From: Clitoria ternatea | Lineage: Eukaryota; Streptophyta; Magnoliopsida; Fabales; Fabaceae | Length of the DNA: 64,000 bases | Direction of reading: 5' to 3' | Assembly (NCBI GenBank): GCA_037962975.1 | Contig: CM075673.1 | Location: forward strand, 22,180,001 to 22,244,000 | In this document: positions 12,732 to 24,284 of the stretch, piece after piece | How positions within the stretch are numbered: the first letter of the stretch is position 1 | How the letters are laid out: each line of letters begins with the position of its first letter | Notes under the pieces: generated by a model | What the model was told of the DNA's origin: nothing | The model's database searches: none | What the model saw: only the letters and a program-made list of their open reading frames with translations | Translations under genes and position numbers: made by a program

Positions 12732-13296
12732 GCGATAAAGAAGAAAAGCGAGCTGAGAGCGAGAGCGAGAAGGGTTTGGAATCTTTACTAATCTCACTTT
12801 GTGCAGATTTTAGTTTTAGATTAGGTTATAAAATTTCTTTAATTTAATTTTTTAATATTATAAAATTGACCAAAAAATGTGCCTAACTCTAATATAAAAA
12901 ATTTATATGCCAAATTTTTAATTTGTAAAAAAAAAGTAAAACTTACTACAACAGGTCATCTTAACTGGGTTTACCATACACCCGTCATGCCAAAGTATAC
13001 CCTAACATTCACCATAAAAAAAAAAAAAAGCTTATCGACCTCACCTAATGGAAGAAAAAATTGATTGTCGCTGTAAAATTGTTTCAAAACTTTTGTCACC
13101 CTGCCTTCTAAGTTGAATCCACAGGCTAGATTATGAACGAAAAGCAAAAACAAAAAGGTGGAAAACTTTTCATCTAACCATTTTTCACTTTGATTTCGCA
13201 CCACTTTCATACAGTATTATTGCCCTGCGCGTATGTAATATACATGGATAAAATTTGCTGCAGGGGGAATTTGATACACGGAGGCAGAGCACTCCT

Positions 13297-13360
13297 TCAG
13301 CAGGAGTATGAGCTGCTTCACAGTAAATTACAGGAGTATGAACTTGTCAGCAGGAGTATG
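13297..13360. repeat. Three copies of CAGGAGTATG at the EIN2-1 stop codon
   Basis: CAGGAGTATG occurs at 13301-13310, 13331-13340 and 13351-13360. The paralogous stretch of EIN2-2 (about 26010-26095) lacks all three and carries unrelated text between the same flanks. The last copy covers the final codons and stop of EIN2-1, giving SC-stop where EIN2-2 has NQ-stop. Confidence 0.85.
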
Positions 13361-16300
13361 GTGCTGACGTGGGAATCTTGCGTGAACCGGTCACTTCATT
13401 AGTGCCAACGGGCTTGTTGGATAATCTGCGTTTGTAGCGTTTGAGAACAGATGCCAAGTTCTCCTTCCCTTTCGGGAAAGCCACATCACCAGCTGCAGTT
13501 CCTGTACGTCCTTTTCTGCTAGAGATAGCAAGCTCCACGTCCTTGATCAGTTCAAGCAACGATGATGCAGTCGTGCGTTTGCCACGGCCTGGTCTTGCAG
13601 TTGGGGGCAGCATCCCATTGGATGGAGGGCTTAACTTTTGCTGATGGGTCACTGGAACTTGAAGGCAGAAGCATGGGGCCAAGGAACTACGAGGCTTTAA
13701 AAAAGCTGGATCAATGATGCCCTGCTCATTAAAGTAAAACAAAATAAATAAGCCAGATGTATTCGAGAAAGAAAAACAACAGATGCAACTGAAGATGAAA
13801 AAATAAGACTATGTTGTGGCCAGTAGCATTGTCGGAAGAGCATGCAGGAAGCACCCATATTATATTGTCTGCAAAGGGTAGACTCTACAGAGTTGGAGCA
13901 ATTTTTCCAAGTGATTTATCAACAGCCGAATAGCACCTTTTTATGATAGCATACCACTTAAAGAGTAAAGAATAAAAGTGTATAAACTATGTATATCTTC
14001 ATTTTTGGAGACATGAAAGAGCCAGCAGCCCCACAACTAGCATCCCCTCTTGTTCGTAAATGAAGAGAGAAGCGAAAGCATAAAATATTCTGATTAGTTA
14101 AGAAAAATAGCAAACAATTTAGATAATTTACCTGGAGGCGATTGAGCACATAGGTGTATTTTCCCCAAAACTCAGGCCGGCTTTCCACAAGTAAGAGGTT
14201 AAGAATACGGTGGATACACCACACACCAAAGCTTATAATCAAGTCTGATCTCCATATGCATCCCTCCCCGCAATTGGGAACTGAGAATACCAAAAAGCCA
14301 GAAGAATTTGCCTCGTTATTCTTCATCGAAGAACCGGATTTCCTATTGAGATAAAAATCATGAGCTTCACCTAGATGGGTGACCTCATTCATCTCCTTGG
14401 TTTCAATTTCATAAACAAACTTCTCCCTTCCAGCAATGTGATCAATCAGATCCTCATCAGTTCCACCATTCTGTCTAAACAACCAATCAGACCCCTCCAG
14501 CTTTAAGAGCTTCACGATGCAAAGTCTAACATTCTGAAGAAGTTTTGCCTCTATATCCACTAAAGTAGAAGTTTCTTGAATTACATTAGGCCTACTTCCG
14601 ACACCTTCCATTGCCGCCTTATGAACCTTATTGGCCACACCAAACTGCTCAGAAGGCTGTCTAGACCAAAGGGATCTAGTATTGAAACCAGAACTCAGCT
14701 GTGAAGTGAGTGCCTCAGTGTAACCTTTAGATGGAGAGAGTTCATCAAAGGCCAAATGAGCCCCGGCTCTTGATCCAGAATTTGAGTAAAATGATTGCTC
14801 ATAACTCGGCCTACTCGCAAAAGATCCATATCCAACAGAACCATACCACGCAGCATTTTTATCAGTCACATAACCAGCCCTGTGCTGCATGGAGTATCCT
14901 GAAATGTCTGGCAAACTGTGGTATTTCTTAGTATTAACAGTACTATCCGCAGGGCCATAAGAGCTAAAATCATAAGAATTCTCAGATTGCAATTGGCAAT
15001 TTCTAGGGACAACTCTGTTTTGGAACCCTGGTGGTTGGCCTATACCTGAACCACTTTGCAACTTTTTCCCCAACACAAAAGCAAGTGATTCCCTGTAGGT
15101 TGTACTACCCATAGAAGGAGATTTTAGTGATGAAAAGTCCATCAGACCATTTAAGTTATCAGAACTTCTGTCTCTACCGCCTTGGTGAAGAGAGGATGCA
15201 ATTTGATAACCATGTATTGGGGTAGACTGATAATCCCAACCCTTGGATGAATGCAGATTGCGCACACTGTAATAGTGCCTCTCCCCAGAATCAACAAGAC
15301 TGCGGCTAGAGTTCTGTACATAAGCATCCAACAATTGTATGGGATTCGCTTGCATTGATGTAGAACTCCTCTGGAGACCATAAGAAGACTCTGAATTGCT
15401 TTGCATCCTATGCTGCGTGGGAGAGTCATACAAAGTAGAGTACACTGAAGAGTCAGATGCTCTACTTCCTACAGATACTAAGTATTCAGAATAATCCTTT
15501 CCACATGCATCCACTTTCTGCAAGGAACTGGTGGGTCTTGAATCCACACCCAATCCCAGTAAAAGATCAATTTTCTTAGCCTTTGCTTCTTGAGTTGCTT
15601 GTCCGTGAAAATCATATAGTTGTCCCCAGAATTCATCTAGCACTACAGCAAGCTGACGCCTTGCTGCACGCCCCAACCCTACTAATCTTGAAAGACTTCC
15701 AAAGCTATTCCCACCTTCATCACTTTTCCCACTAAGACTCCTGAAAGATGGAGGGCCATCCGGTGTTGAAGAGGGGACACTTGCCGATACCACTGTAGAT
15801 GATTCTTCAGTTTCCCATAAATCTCCATCATCATCATCCTTTTCAGTGTTTGAATCTCCATCAACTTCCATAGTTTTCTCAATTGGGCTACCTGTTTCCA
15901 TTTTTATAGTTTTAGTGTCTTCCACTGGAGAATCAGAAGTCTTGGTAACTACAGTTGATGCTGCCTGCAACTCTGATGGGAAAGCAGATGATGTGATAGA
16001 ATGATTCTCCCTTACAGCATTCACATGGGGATTAGATTCCATTATAGTTTCAAGTAGATCAGGATGAGAACTCGTAAGTGATACATCCAGGTACTCCAAG
16101 GTTCTTGGCTGAGTCGGTGTAGGTCCCTCCACCAGCACAGATGCATCATCATGACACCTTGTTTCTGATAAATGCGATTCCTTGTCATCAACTGGTGGAT
16201 TTGGCAAAGTCTCTGGCATATCCCAGTTCCATGCTTGAGCCTCTAATTGTATACTTGCAGACCTTAAAGGTGTGGCAGCTAACCAAAGCATGAAAGATAA

Positions 16301-19300
16301 CGATGTAAAAGCAGCAATAAGAAGAACAAAATATGAGACAGACACACCACTTCCCATGTTCCATCTCAAATCACCCACCCAATCACTATTGCCAAATATC
16401 ATTTCTACCACAAAGATAATATTCAAGCCAAGCATCCCAATAAATGTGATAAATGCCAAAAGTTCCAGAAACTGGGAAATCTTGTGTACACCCATTATTG
16501 ATCTAGATATAGCAATTCGAAAAAGAGGAATCACAGAAGATGGAAGTTGTAGAGCCACCAAAACTTGAGTGAATATAAGCAGCTGATACAACCCTTCAGA
16601 TCCTGAACTCCAAACACAATATAGGGCAGGTAAAACAGCAATCACTCGAATTGTACCATAATGGAGCCAACCTGGGATATCCAATTTTAAGAAACCATGC
16701 ACTACTACTTCTCCACCTAAACTCCATGTTAATGCTGTTGTTTGATTTGCAAGAAACAAAACGAGTAGAAAACCAAGCAGAGCTATTGGGCTATGCAACA
16801 CCTGTAACAAGAACCTTATCAAACTTTAGAATGTATGAGAATGGTGTAAGAATTCAGAAGTAAATTAATTATAGAGGAAAAGAAAACCGTTGAGAGTCCC
16901 ATATTGTCTAGAGATATGGCCAATTTAAAAGTATATACGGCAAGGGTAATCCTCATCCTATGAGCTAATTGAGTTAAGCCAGATATTCAAATTTAACATG
17001 GTATCAAAGCCTATTATAGATCCATTATTAGGTATATGCTGCATTCCTGAGCATGAGGGTGTTCTATAAGTCCCACGGGCCTCACCCGTATTTGTCCATG
17101 CTTCATTCCTAAGCGTGAAGGGGTATATTGAAAGTCTCATATTGTCAAAAGATATGACTAATTAAAAATATAAAACCGCGAAGATAGTCCTTATCCTATG
17201 AGCTAGCTTTTAGGATTGAGTTAGACCCGATATCCAAATTTAACATCGTATCAAAGTCTATCCTAGATCTGTTATTAGGTCCATGCTCCATTCCTGAATG
17301 CGGGGGTGTTCTATAAGTCCCACGGGCCCCGCCCGTATTTGTCCACGCTTCATTCTTAAGCTTGAGTGAGAGGGTATGTTGAAAATCTCATATTGTCTAG
17401 AGATATGGTTAATTAAAAGTATATAAAAACGAGGGTAGTCCTCATCTTATCAGCTAGCTTCAAGGATTAAGTTAGACTCGATATTCAAATTTAACAAACC
17501 TTTTCCATTGGTGACAATGCATCCTGAAATGTACGCAGAACAGGGCCCATACTGTAGAATTCATTTGCTGAGGCTGTCATCAGCATACTATTTACCAAAT
17601 AGAGACCACTGAAAACACAAAGGATGGCCAAAAAATGGTTATGACACAAAGCACTTTTAGAAATGCTTGTTGGTCCCCGATGCCACTGCAAAACAAATAA
17701 ATAAATAAATTCAGATCAGCAAAACTCAAAGCTTCACCCAATAAGATATCAAACATCATGTGCAATCTTTTCCACCTAGCTGCACAAACGATGAAAGGTT
17801 TGTATGGGAGGTGATGACCATGGGCAACCCTAAAACCATTAATATCAACATTTAGAAAGCTCAACATTTATCAGGAGGCATTATCCATAATCAATGTCTG
17901 TAAAAAACTACCACTTTGAGAATATGAAGCAAAGCTTTTTCATTCCGTTTAAAGTGTACCATTAATTTGATTTTATATCTTCTAAGACACTGCAGATGTA
18001 CATCCTTACAAAGAATATTGCAAAGCGTAGATCAAAATATTCTATAGAAATAGCTACTGGAAAACCCCTGAAATCTAAAGTCTTCCCACACAAGTATCTA
18101 AGAAATTAGAATGAATGAACCCAGACAACCATATTATCAAAGAGAAACTAACAGCTACTGAGCCTTCAGTCAGAATTAGGCTTGGCCTGCCAATCAAGAA
18201 TAAGATAGTTGGTAGGTAGGTACTATTACAAAACAAGGCTAATAGTGAATGACACATTCCCCCCAACAACAATATCTAATAATAAGATTAAGAAATGCTA
18301 ACTATATTCTGCAAGAAATCTCATTTTAAAATAATTCTAGCTTCATGCCATTCAATGAGCCAACTTCCAAGCACATAAAATCATATTATTAATCCAAAGA
18401 ACTAGTATGAATGCCCTTATTTCCCTTCTTAAGGGCCTTTGCAAGAATAACTTTAAACTGTGAATATTACAAGGTTTTTGACATGAGTGTACAAAAATGA
18501 GGAAAAGTAATGAATAGTTTGAGTTTATTATTCTAATTATAGAAAAAAAGAAAAATAAGATCTTAAATTCCAATACCACTCAAAGTCCTAGACAACATGA
18601 GCATGGGACTTATCAAAGATTAAAAAAACCTCCAGCAGCAGGGCAACGCAACTGTCTAAGCAAGCCAACTACCACACATAGTTGTCAAATTGTGGCCGAG
18701 TGGCCGCAATATCACATCACGGCCTGCTACTGCAATCCCCCTTCAAAATGCGGGACACCTTTCCATTGCGGCGCAACAAGCGCAGTCGCACCGGAGCACA
18801 TCGCGGCCAATATTTGAATTGGGTCTCAAAACAGTCATTTCATAGTTAATGAAGGGCAATCAGATAATTTCTCTCTTCCCTTACGTTCAGGACTGGACAT
18901 CTGGTGCGTGAAGTTAGCAAGACTCGACATCTACGGGTGACCCAACATTCAAAGCGGGTCAAGCTCTAATACCATTAAAGAAAATAACGAGCCTAACTCA
19001 ACCCAAAAGTTAGGTAGAGTTAGGTTCGCCATTTCCCAATACGGTACCATAGTCTGCTTAGTCTGAATGTTAGGCCACCCGAAGATATCAATCCAACAAA
19101 CTTTGCACTTCAGGTATCCAGTCCTAGGCATAAGGAAGGTGTGTTAAGATCTTAAGATAAGTCTCACATCAATTAGGAATATGGTTAGTACTCCATATAA
19201 AGTTTGAGGCAACCCTTAACTCATGAGTTAGCTTTTAGGATTGAGTTAGACCCAATACCCAAATTTAATAATATGCCTACCCCACTTCTTCTCCCTCATT

Positions 19301-22300
19301 CAAAGGCTTCTTCCCCCCTCTCTCTTGCGCCATTTCCTCTTCCTCCTTATTCGTCAAGCCCCTCTGTCACCGGCAATAACTACTCTATCACCGGTGACAA
19401 GCCCATCATCTCCAATGGTGGTCCCTGCGTCTGCTGTGAACATGGCAGTTAAAATCCCAATTTGAATGGAAAAATCCCGATATTTTACAATTTTGTAAGA
19501 GGCTTCCAATATGAACCGTTTTTTGCTTAAAATCCCATTTAAATCGCGACTTTTTTTTACTAAAATCGTTAGAATCTAGATTCCAAACGATTTTTTCAAA
19601 AGCCCATTTCAAAGACCTAATCCGGTTTGGTGAGACCTAAAAATCGTGCGCAGCCTCAAAGACACGTCTATGTTCACATCTTCTTCCTTCTTCGTGCCTC
19701 CTTAGAACAGCCGCGCCACTTTCTCTGTTTTTCCTTCTTCATGCCTCTATTCTTCCTTCTGCGCGACTTTGTTTTCCGTTTTCTACTCTGCTCTTCAACA
19801 ATGGTGCGTGCTGGTACTGGAAGTAGCTCATGTGGGGCTAACAGTGGACCTGCTGCAGGCACTGGTGGTTCTGGCCATGCCTCTGTTCTTCCTTCTTTGT
19901 GACTCTGTTTTATGTTTTATGGATGATGTTTATGTTTTATTATGGATGTTTATGGAAGTGTTTTTACAATATAAATTATGAATTTACATGTATTTATAGG
20001 AATTTTTATATATATATATATGGGAATTTATTTGTATATATATGAATTTTTAAAATCTTACGATATGATTTATGATTTTCAGGACCCTCTACGATTCAAC
20101 CTTGAATCCCGATTTTAACCACCTTGGCTGTGAGGTCTCCCCTGCGTCTGCAACTCCGTCGAGATTCGTCAAGACCTCCGAAAGCCACTGCAGTGACTGC
20201 CACACTCCGGTGACTCCCCAGCCACCTCTGTACACTCTGGTGGCCCCCCAGTCACCACTGCACACTCTGGTGACCTCCGAGAGCCACCACTACACACTCC
20301 AGTGACCTCCAACAGCCCCTACAGTGACTGTACCTTCTGTTTCTTCATCTTTGTTTTTGTAAGCCATCTCTGACTGCACTCAGATAACTCCGTCAATGGC
20401 AACCAGTGGACAGCAGCCTGTAAACACATCCAGGACCCCTCACTCAACTGCACAAACCGATTTATGAGACTTGAATTCTGGGTTTTAGAATGTTTTGATT
20501 ATGGATTTATGCACATTAGACCATGTTTTGAATCCTCTATTATTACATTTCAAGTGTTTTTAGTTATTTTCTCTTTTTTTTATGTTTTCTACACATATAC
20601 ATGTATGCGTGTCTGTGTGTATGTGTTTCACCCCGCGACAGAATCAAATAGAGTCTGTGATTTGCTCCGTGTCACCGAGATCCCAGTTTTGGGGTCTATG
20701 CTCCGCTATTTGGGATTGACTACTATGCTATCACATTGCAAGAGGGCAAAGGTTTCATCTTTATGAACAGGAAAAATGTGGGATCCAAATATATCCACAT
20801 GCACATCAAAGATATTTTATTCACACTTTCACAGCATACAAAGATGCAAAAATACCATTGAACATGCATAGATGAGAATTGAAACTGAGGAAATAATACC
20901 TGTACAATAGAGGAATGAAGGTAAAAGTTGTGAGGTACAATATTTGCTCCAAGAAGACTCATTAGCATAAATGAACTCTCCCCACTAAACCTTGTTAGTA
21001 TTCCGTTCATGGAAAATGGAATTTGTGGTTGATTGATGAGTAGTCCAAGAATAAAGGAGATCAATACAAAGCCTGCCACAAACTGGCCTAGAATTTTTGC
21101 CTTCTCAATGTCCTAGACAAAGCAACATGATAAGTATACTGCCCTTCAACAGAGATTAATGAATAAGAAACAAATGATACTTACAAGAAGGACAGCGACA
21201 AGTATATGAAAAATGGCACCAGTAGCAGTGAAAAAGACACATGTGAACAAGTCCCAACCAAAGATAAGATTTAATCCTTCTGCCATGCCCAAGATCTTGC
21301 AAAATAGGTAAGACCATAATAGCTTCAAGTCAAACCCAAGTTTTATAAAAATGAACACAACAGGTGAACACATACGAATCAAATTCATTGCTAAAGAGCC
21401 AGCTGAATCTTTAAGATCAACCAAGAGTAAGAGTATTACCATGTTAAGGTCTAGCATTATCACTGAAAGTTCTGTTTGAATTCCAAGGAGCATGCATGTC
21501 CATGTATCATACTCATCACAGCAAATCTTCGGAGAAAGAAAGTATTGTTAGCCTATAAGCAAACAGCATTACGAAATCTTATCTTGGCTTGCTATGTAAG
21601 TTAGCATGTGTTAGCCTGTGTCTGCTTTGAGGAAGAAATACAAAAAGAAAACAAAAACTAATAAACCCAGTAAAAAACTCAACAAACAGATTAAAGAGAA
21701 TGTATTCAGCCTGGCCCATGCTGGCATTAGAAAAAAATTACACATCTCCAGGATTTTCTGAAGGATAAAACAGGAGGACAAGAAATAAGCTTTGGGAAGG
21801 AAGGGGTAATTCATTCCTTTTACTTGATTATTCTTCTAAAATGGAACAAACAAATAAGATCCAGAAGTAAACATATTTTCCATACTTCCAACTTCCAAGA
21901 TTGCCAAAAAGGAGTACAGAAAAAAAAAAACATTGGCTATCTTTGTTCTTTTTGAAAGGCTCACATTTGTGGTCCTTTTATTTTGGACTATGTGAAATCT
22001 TGACACTCCAAGTTTTTTTTTTGACCCAATTAAGTCCCCCTACTTCCAAAGATATGGAAATTTGATCTCACTCAACTTTCTGTACTTAAAATCCTCAATT
22101 TATTATCTTCTATCTGAATATTTGGGTTTTGTGATGGATTATTGATATGGCATAATTGTATACATTCAAAAGTTAGTCAAAATTTGAAGGATATCTACAG
22201 AATGTGAGATTATGGTTTGAAGAGGGAAAATTATGACACATTTTCATCTTCGATTAATTTTGATATTTTGGCCGATAAGTTTTGAGCAAAAGAAGTCTTA

Positions 22301-23300
22301 AAACAACTTATTTGATTCAATTTCTAAATATTTTTATTAGAAAATGGTAATTAGAGGAATTTAGGTAGAAAAAAATTGGCAAGAGGACCAACTTTGAACA
22401 ATTTTAGAAGTAAAGAAATTTAATTAGATCAGAAGAAATAAAATATGTGGGCAACCAAAATTGCACATTGCCCAAACTAAAGGGACCAAAAGCACAATAA
22501 GTCATTTATTAATTTCTAACAACCAGTCAAAATTCAAAACTAAAAGAAGATTAGATTAGCAAGATGAGTTTCATTTTCCAGCAAGTGAAGGAGGCATATA
22601 TACATTATACAGACAAAAAAGATTGGTAAATTGCTTTGGGGTTCATTTCCATTTGATAAGTGATCCTTTCTCAATAGCCTTCCTAATGGGCCCACTAAGG
22701 CCATCACAGTTGGTGCATGATATAAATATAAAGTGTCAGGACCTGGGTTCAAACCTCGTTCTTATACTTATCCTCCACCCTTTTACCGCCATTTCAAAGG
22801 ATAAAAAAATAGCCTTCCTAATGGCCAGCAACTTATTTAACAGCATGTGAATGGCAAGGTGCTACACATAAAACACGAAAGGTAACTAAAAATTTATTTG
22901 AAGCTTAAACAGAACAGTTTTTCTTTTGAGTGGGGCACATAAAAGCACTTCAGAGTGTGGAACCTTTTCAAGTAATAGTCTTACTACCTCAACAATATAA
23001 TTGTATAAATACTGTGAGAGGAAGACTAAATACCTGAGCAAGATTTTTTCCTGTAATTACACCAATCGTTGCAGATATGTAGTGACAGAAGATAGCAGCA
23101 AAATTGAAAAGAAGCATGAAAGCCATCAGATCAAACCCAAACCGTTCACCACCTTCAACAGTTGCTACCCACTTTCCAGGGTCCACATATCCTATTGAAA
23201 TCAAAAGCACAGGTACAACAGCAGAAAGTGACCCATGAAGAAGTCTAGGGGAGTGGTTGGTACTCAATGTCTCTGATTCCATTTTACTCTTTGATACCAT
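13347..23300 (-). CDS. EIN2: EIN2-like ethylene signalling protein, downstream tandem copy (EIN2-1), 7 coding exons, 1302 aa
   Basis: Coding exons (minus, 5' to 3'): 23300-23034, 21526-21440, 21295-21185, 21112-20900, 17685-17500, 16801-14132, 13721-13347. All junctions are GT/AG and phase 0. EIN2 is an ER membrane protein. Without ethylene it is phosphorylated by CTR1; with ethylene its C-terminal part is released to stabilise EIN3 signalling. Residues 1 to about 468 are the Nramp-like membrane domain (DPGK at 40-43; VPHNFYLHS in exon 4). The rest is the hydrophilic CEND, with SDGPPSFRSLSG-like and SLPDIS blocks (the latter by memory near the Arabidopsis Ser924 site). The nuclear localisation motif LKRYKRRL is at about 1271-1278. 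Length fits Arabidopsis EIN2 (1294). Odd points: unusual residues in exon 1, insertions in introns 1, 4 and 5, an altered C-terminus (SAPYSC). Start chosen as MVSKSK; MESE six codons later is possible. Confidence 0.93.
16889..17495 (+). mobile_element. TRIM retrotransposon, LTR-internal-LTR-internal-LTR, in intron 5 of EIN2-1
   Basis: Three related LTRs of about 110-120 bp (about 16888-16998, 17126-17245, 17377-17496) each begin like TGTTGAAAATCTCATATTG and end AAATTTAACA. After LTR 1 comes TGGTATCAAAGC (16999-17010), a primer-binding site for plant initiator-Met tRNA; a degraded version follows LTR 2. Purine tracts precede LTRs 2 and 3 (gaagggg, gagtgagaggg). Internal parts are about 130 bp and non-coding. 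AAACC flanks both ends (16884-16888 and 17496-17500). Orientation is antisense to EIN2-1. EIN2-2 has an 86-bp intron without it. The extra LTR unit suggests unequal recombination between copies. Confidence 0.85.
19143..19272 (+). repeat. TRIM-type LTR fragment inside the hAT-like element
   Basis: Text runs TGTTAAGATC, 'agtctcacatcaattagga', then 'gagttagcttttaggattga' and 'gttagacccaatacccaaat'. This is closely similar to the 3' half of the TRIM LTRs at 16889-17495. An oppositely oriented piece with 'ggtattagagc' (minus, about 18960-18975) and 'gggttgagttaggctcg' lies just to the left. The block is therefore an inverted, broken copy of a related element nested in the hAT. Confidence 0.55.
20180..20312. 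repeat. Degenerate 36-40 bp tandem repeat in the hAT-like element
   Basis: About four units built on 'ccactgcacactctggtgac' with 'ctcc' linkers. The ORF read across it on the plus strand (20072-20305) is Ser/Thr/Pro-rich only because of this repeat. Confidence 0.7.
21955..22500. mobile_element. TIR element (MITE-like) in intron 1 of EIN2-1, shared with EIN2-2
   Basis: The left end reads 'tttgtggtccttttattttg' and the right end is its approximate inverse ('aactaaagggaccaaaagca'), about 530 bp apart. The right half is also present in EIN2-2 intron 1 (about 32035-32275: 'gaattggcaataggaccaaa', 'agaagccaaaa'). No coding capacity. Confidence 0.6.
22690..22808 (+). mobile_element. tRNA-derived SINE-like insertion in intron 1 of EIN2-1
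   Basis: A body of about 119 bp ends in an A-rich tail (aaaggataaaaaa) and contains a pol III B-box match GGTTCAAACCT (22746-22756) about 35-45 bp after an A-box-like 'agttggtgca'. It is flanked by a perfect 16-bp direct repeat ATAGCCTTCCTAATGG at 22674-22689 and 22809-22824. EIN2-2 shows the unduplicated equivalent ('caatagccttcc', about 32479-32490) with no insertion. Orientation is opposite to the gene. Confidence 0.75.
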
Positions 23301-24254
23301 ACCACCACCAATAAGGCTACTGGAAAAAATATGATACTCAGGACAAACACTTTGAAGTATCTAAAACTCTCAATGACCAATAGAAAATTGCGTTACTACA
23401 ACTTAACTGTATTTAGAAAATTGCATTACTACAACTTAACTGTATTTCTATTGAAATATTCTACATATTACATGTCAATTACATACATTTTAGCAGCTTC
23501 AAATACAAAAAAAGCTGATAAAAGCACTTGCAACTTGCAAAAAGTTTAACATATTAGCATATCCGTGTATACAAGCCACCAGCTGATAATATTCAACCAT
23601 CAACTGAGATCATCAGATGCAAAATTTGCATCTTTGATCAAGTCAACCACACTGGTTTATCATCACAAAATCTTTTTTACAACACTAGCGAACATGACAG
23701 AAAATCAATCCAACTGATACCGAACTTCTTGACAAGCTCCGACGATTCTCAATTGAAATCCGAAACAAATTCATTATCACCTCCCCCTCAGACTCCTTGA
23801 ATCCTGCATCATCAGACTGATCAATGTGACAACATAAGCACCACAATAAAATAAAACAGAACAAGAAAATAACGTAATGATATTTTGTCATCATTCAACA
23901 AATTCTTCAATACTACTAAATAAATAAACCTCAAAAGTGGAAACAAATTGCAGTCAACAAAATCCAAATGAAAAATTTCCCTCAAAATAGCAAAAGTACA
24001 CGCAATAGACTATCCTCTGCAATCCCGGGAATCGGACAAAGAAAAATTTCAGCATCCGACAGTGGAAACAGAAAATAAATGTTAGCAGAGAATCAGGGAG
24101 AGGCAAGATAAGCTAGGTGGCGAAGCGAAACAGAATGAACGGAAAAAAAAAAGAAGCTGAAGTACAGGATCTGATGCAGAGGAAAAAGGAAGGAACAGTT
24201 GCACAGAAATCAAGGAAGATGATAACAGTACAGTAAGGGTTCTGAAATTGATAC

Positions 24255-24284
24255 CTACTCTGCTGTTTCTCTTCTCTTCATCAT
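24255..24284 (-). promoter_or_regulatory. Short upstream ORF at the end of the EIN2-1 5' UTR exon
   Basis: ATG ATG AAG ... TAG encodes MMKRRETAE and ends on the last base of the non-coding exon, immediately before the donor GTATC. In EIN2-2 the same start (ATGATGAAG) exists but the frame runs through the exon end (GAGAGG|GTAAC). Regulatory effect is inference. Confidence 0.5.

Larger units (their letters stand above)
18677..20727 (+). mobile_element. Non-autonomous hAT-like element in intron 4 of EIN2-1
   Basis: Terminal inverted repeats read CATAGTTGTCAAATTG at the left and, inverted, CATAGTAGTCAATCCC at the right (11 of the first 12 bases match). Flanking 8-bp direct repeats are CTACCACA (18669-18676) and CTATCACA (20728-20735), one mismatch, the size expected for hAT. 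The paralogous intron of EIN2-2 has a single CTACCATA at 31067-31074 with nothing inserted. No transposase frame remains. The interior holds an LTR-like fragment, GC-rich 'gcggcc' text near the left end and a short tandem repeat. It explains most of the difference between intron 4 of the two genes (3214 versus 1408 bp). Confidence 0.8.

Noticed and set aside
16999..17010. Full-length LTR retrotransposon in EIN2-1 intron 5
   Set aside because: Internal segments are only about 130 bp and non-coding, so TRIM fits better.
19627..19981. Overlapping ORFs on both strands in intron 4 of EIN2-1
   Set aside because: They lie within the hAT-like element and are GC-biased chance frames.
22746..22756. 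tRNA gene (GGTTCAAACCT B-box)
   Set aside because: No acceptor stem or cloverleaf; the 16-bp flanking duplication and A-tail point to a SINE.
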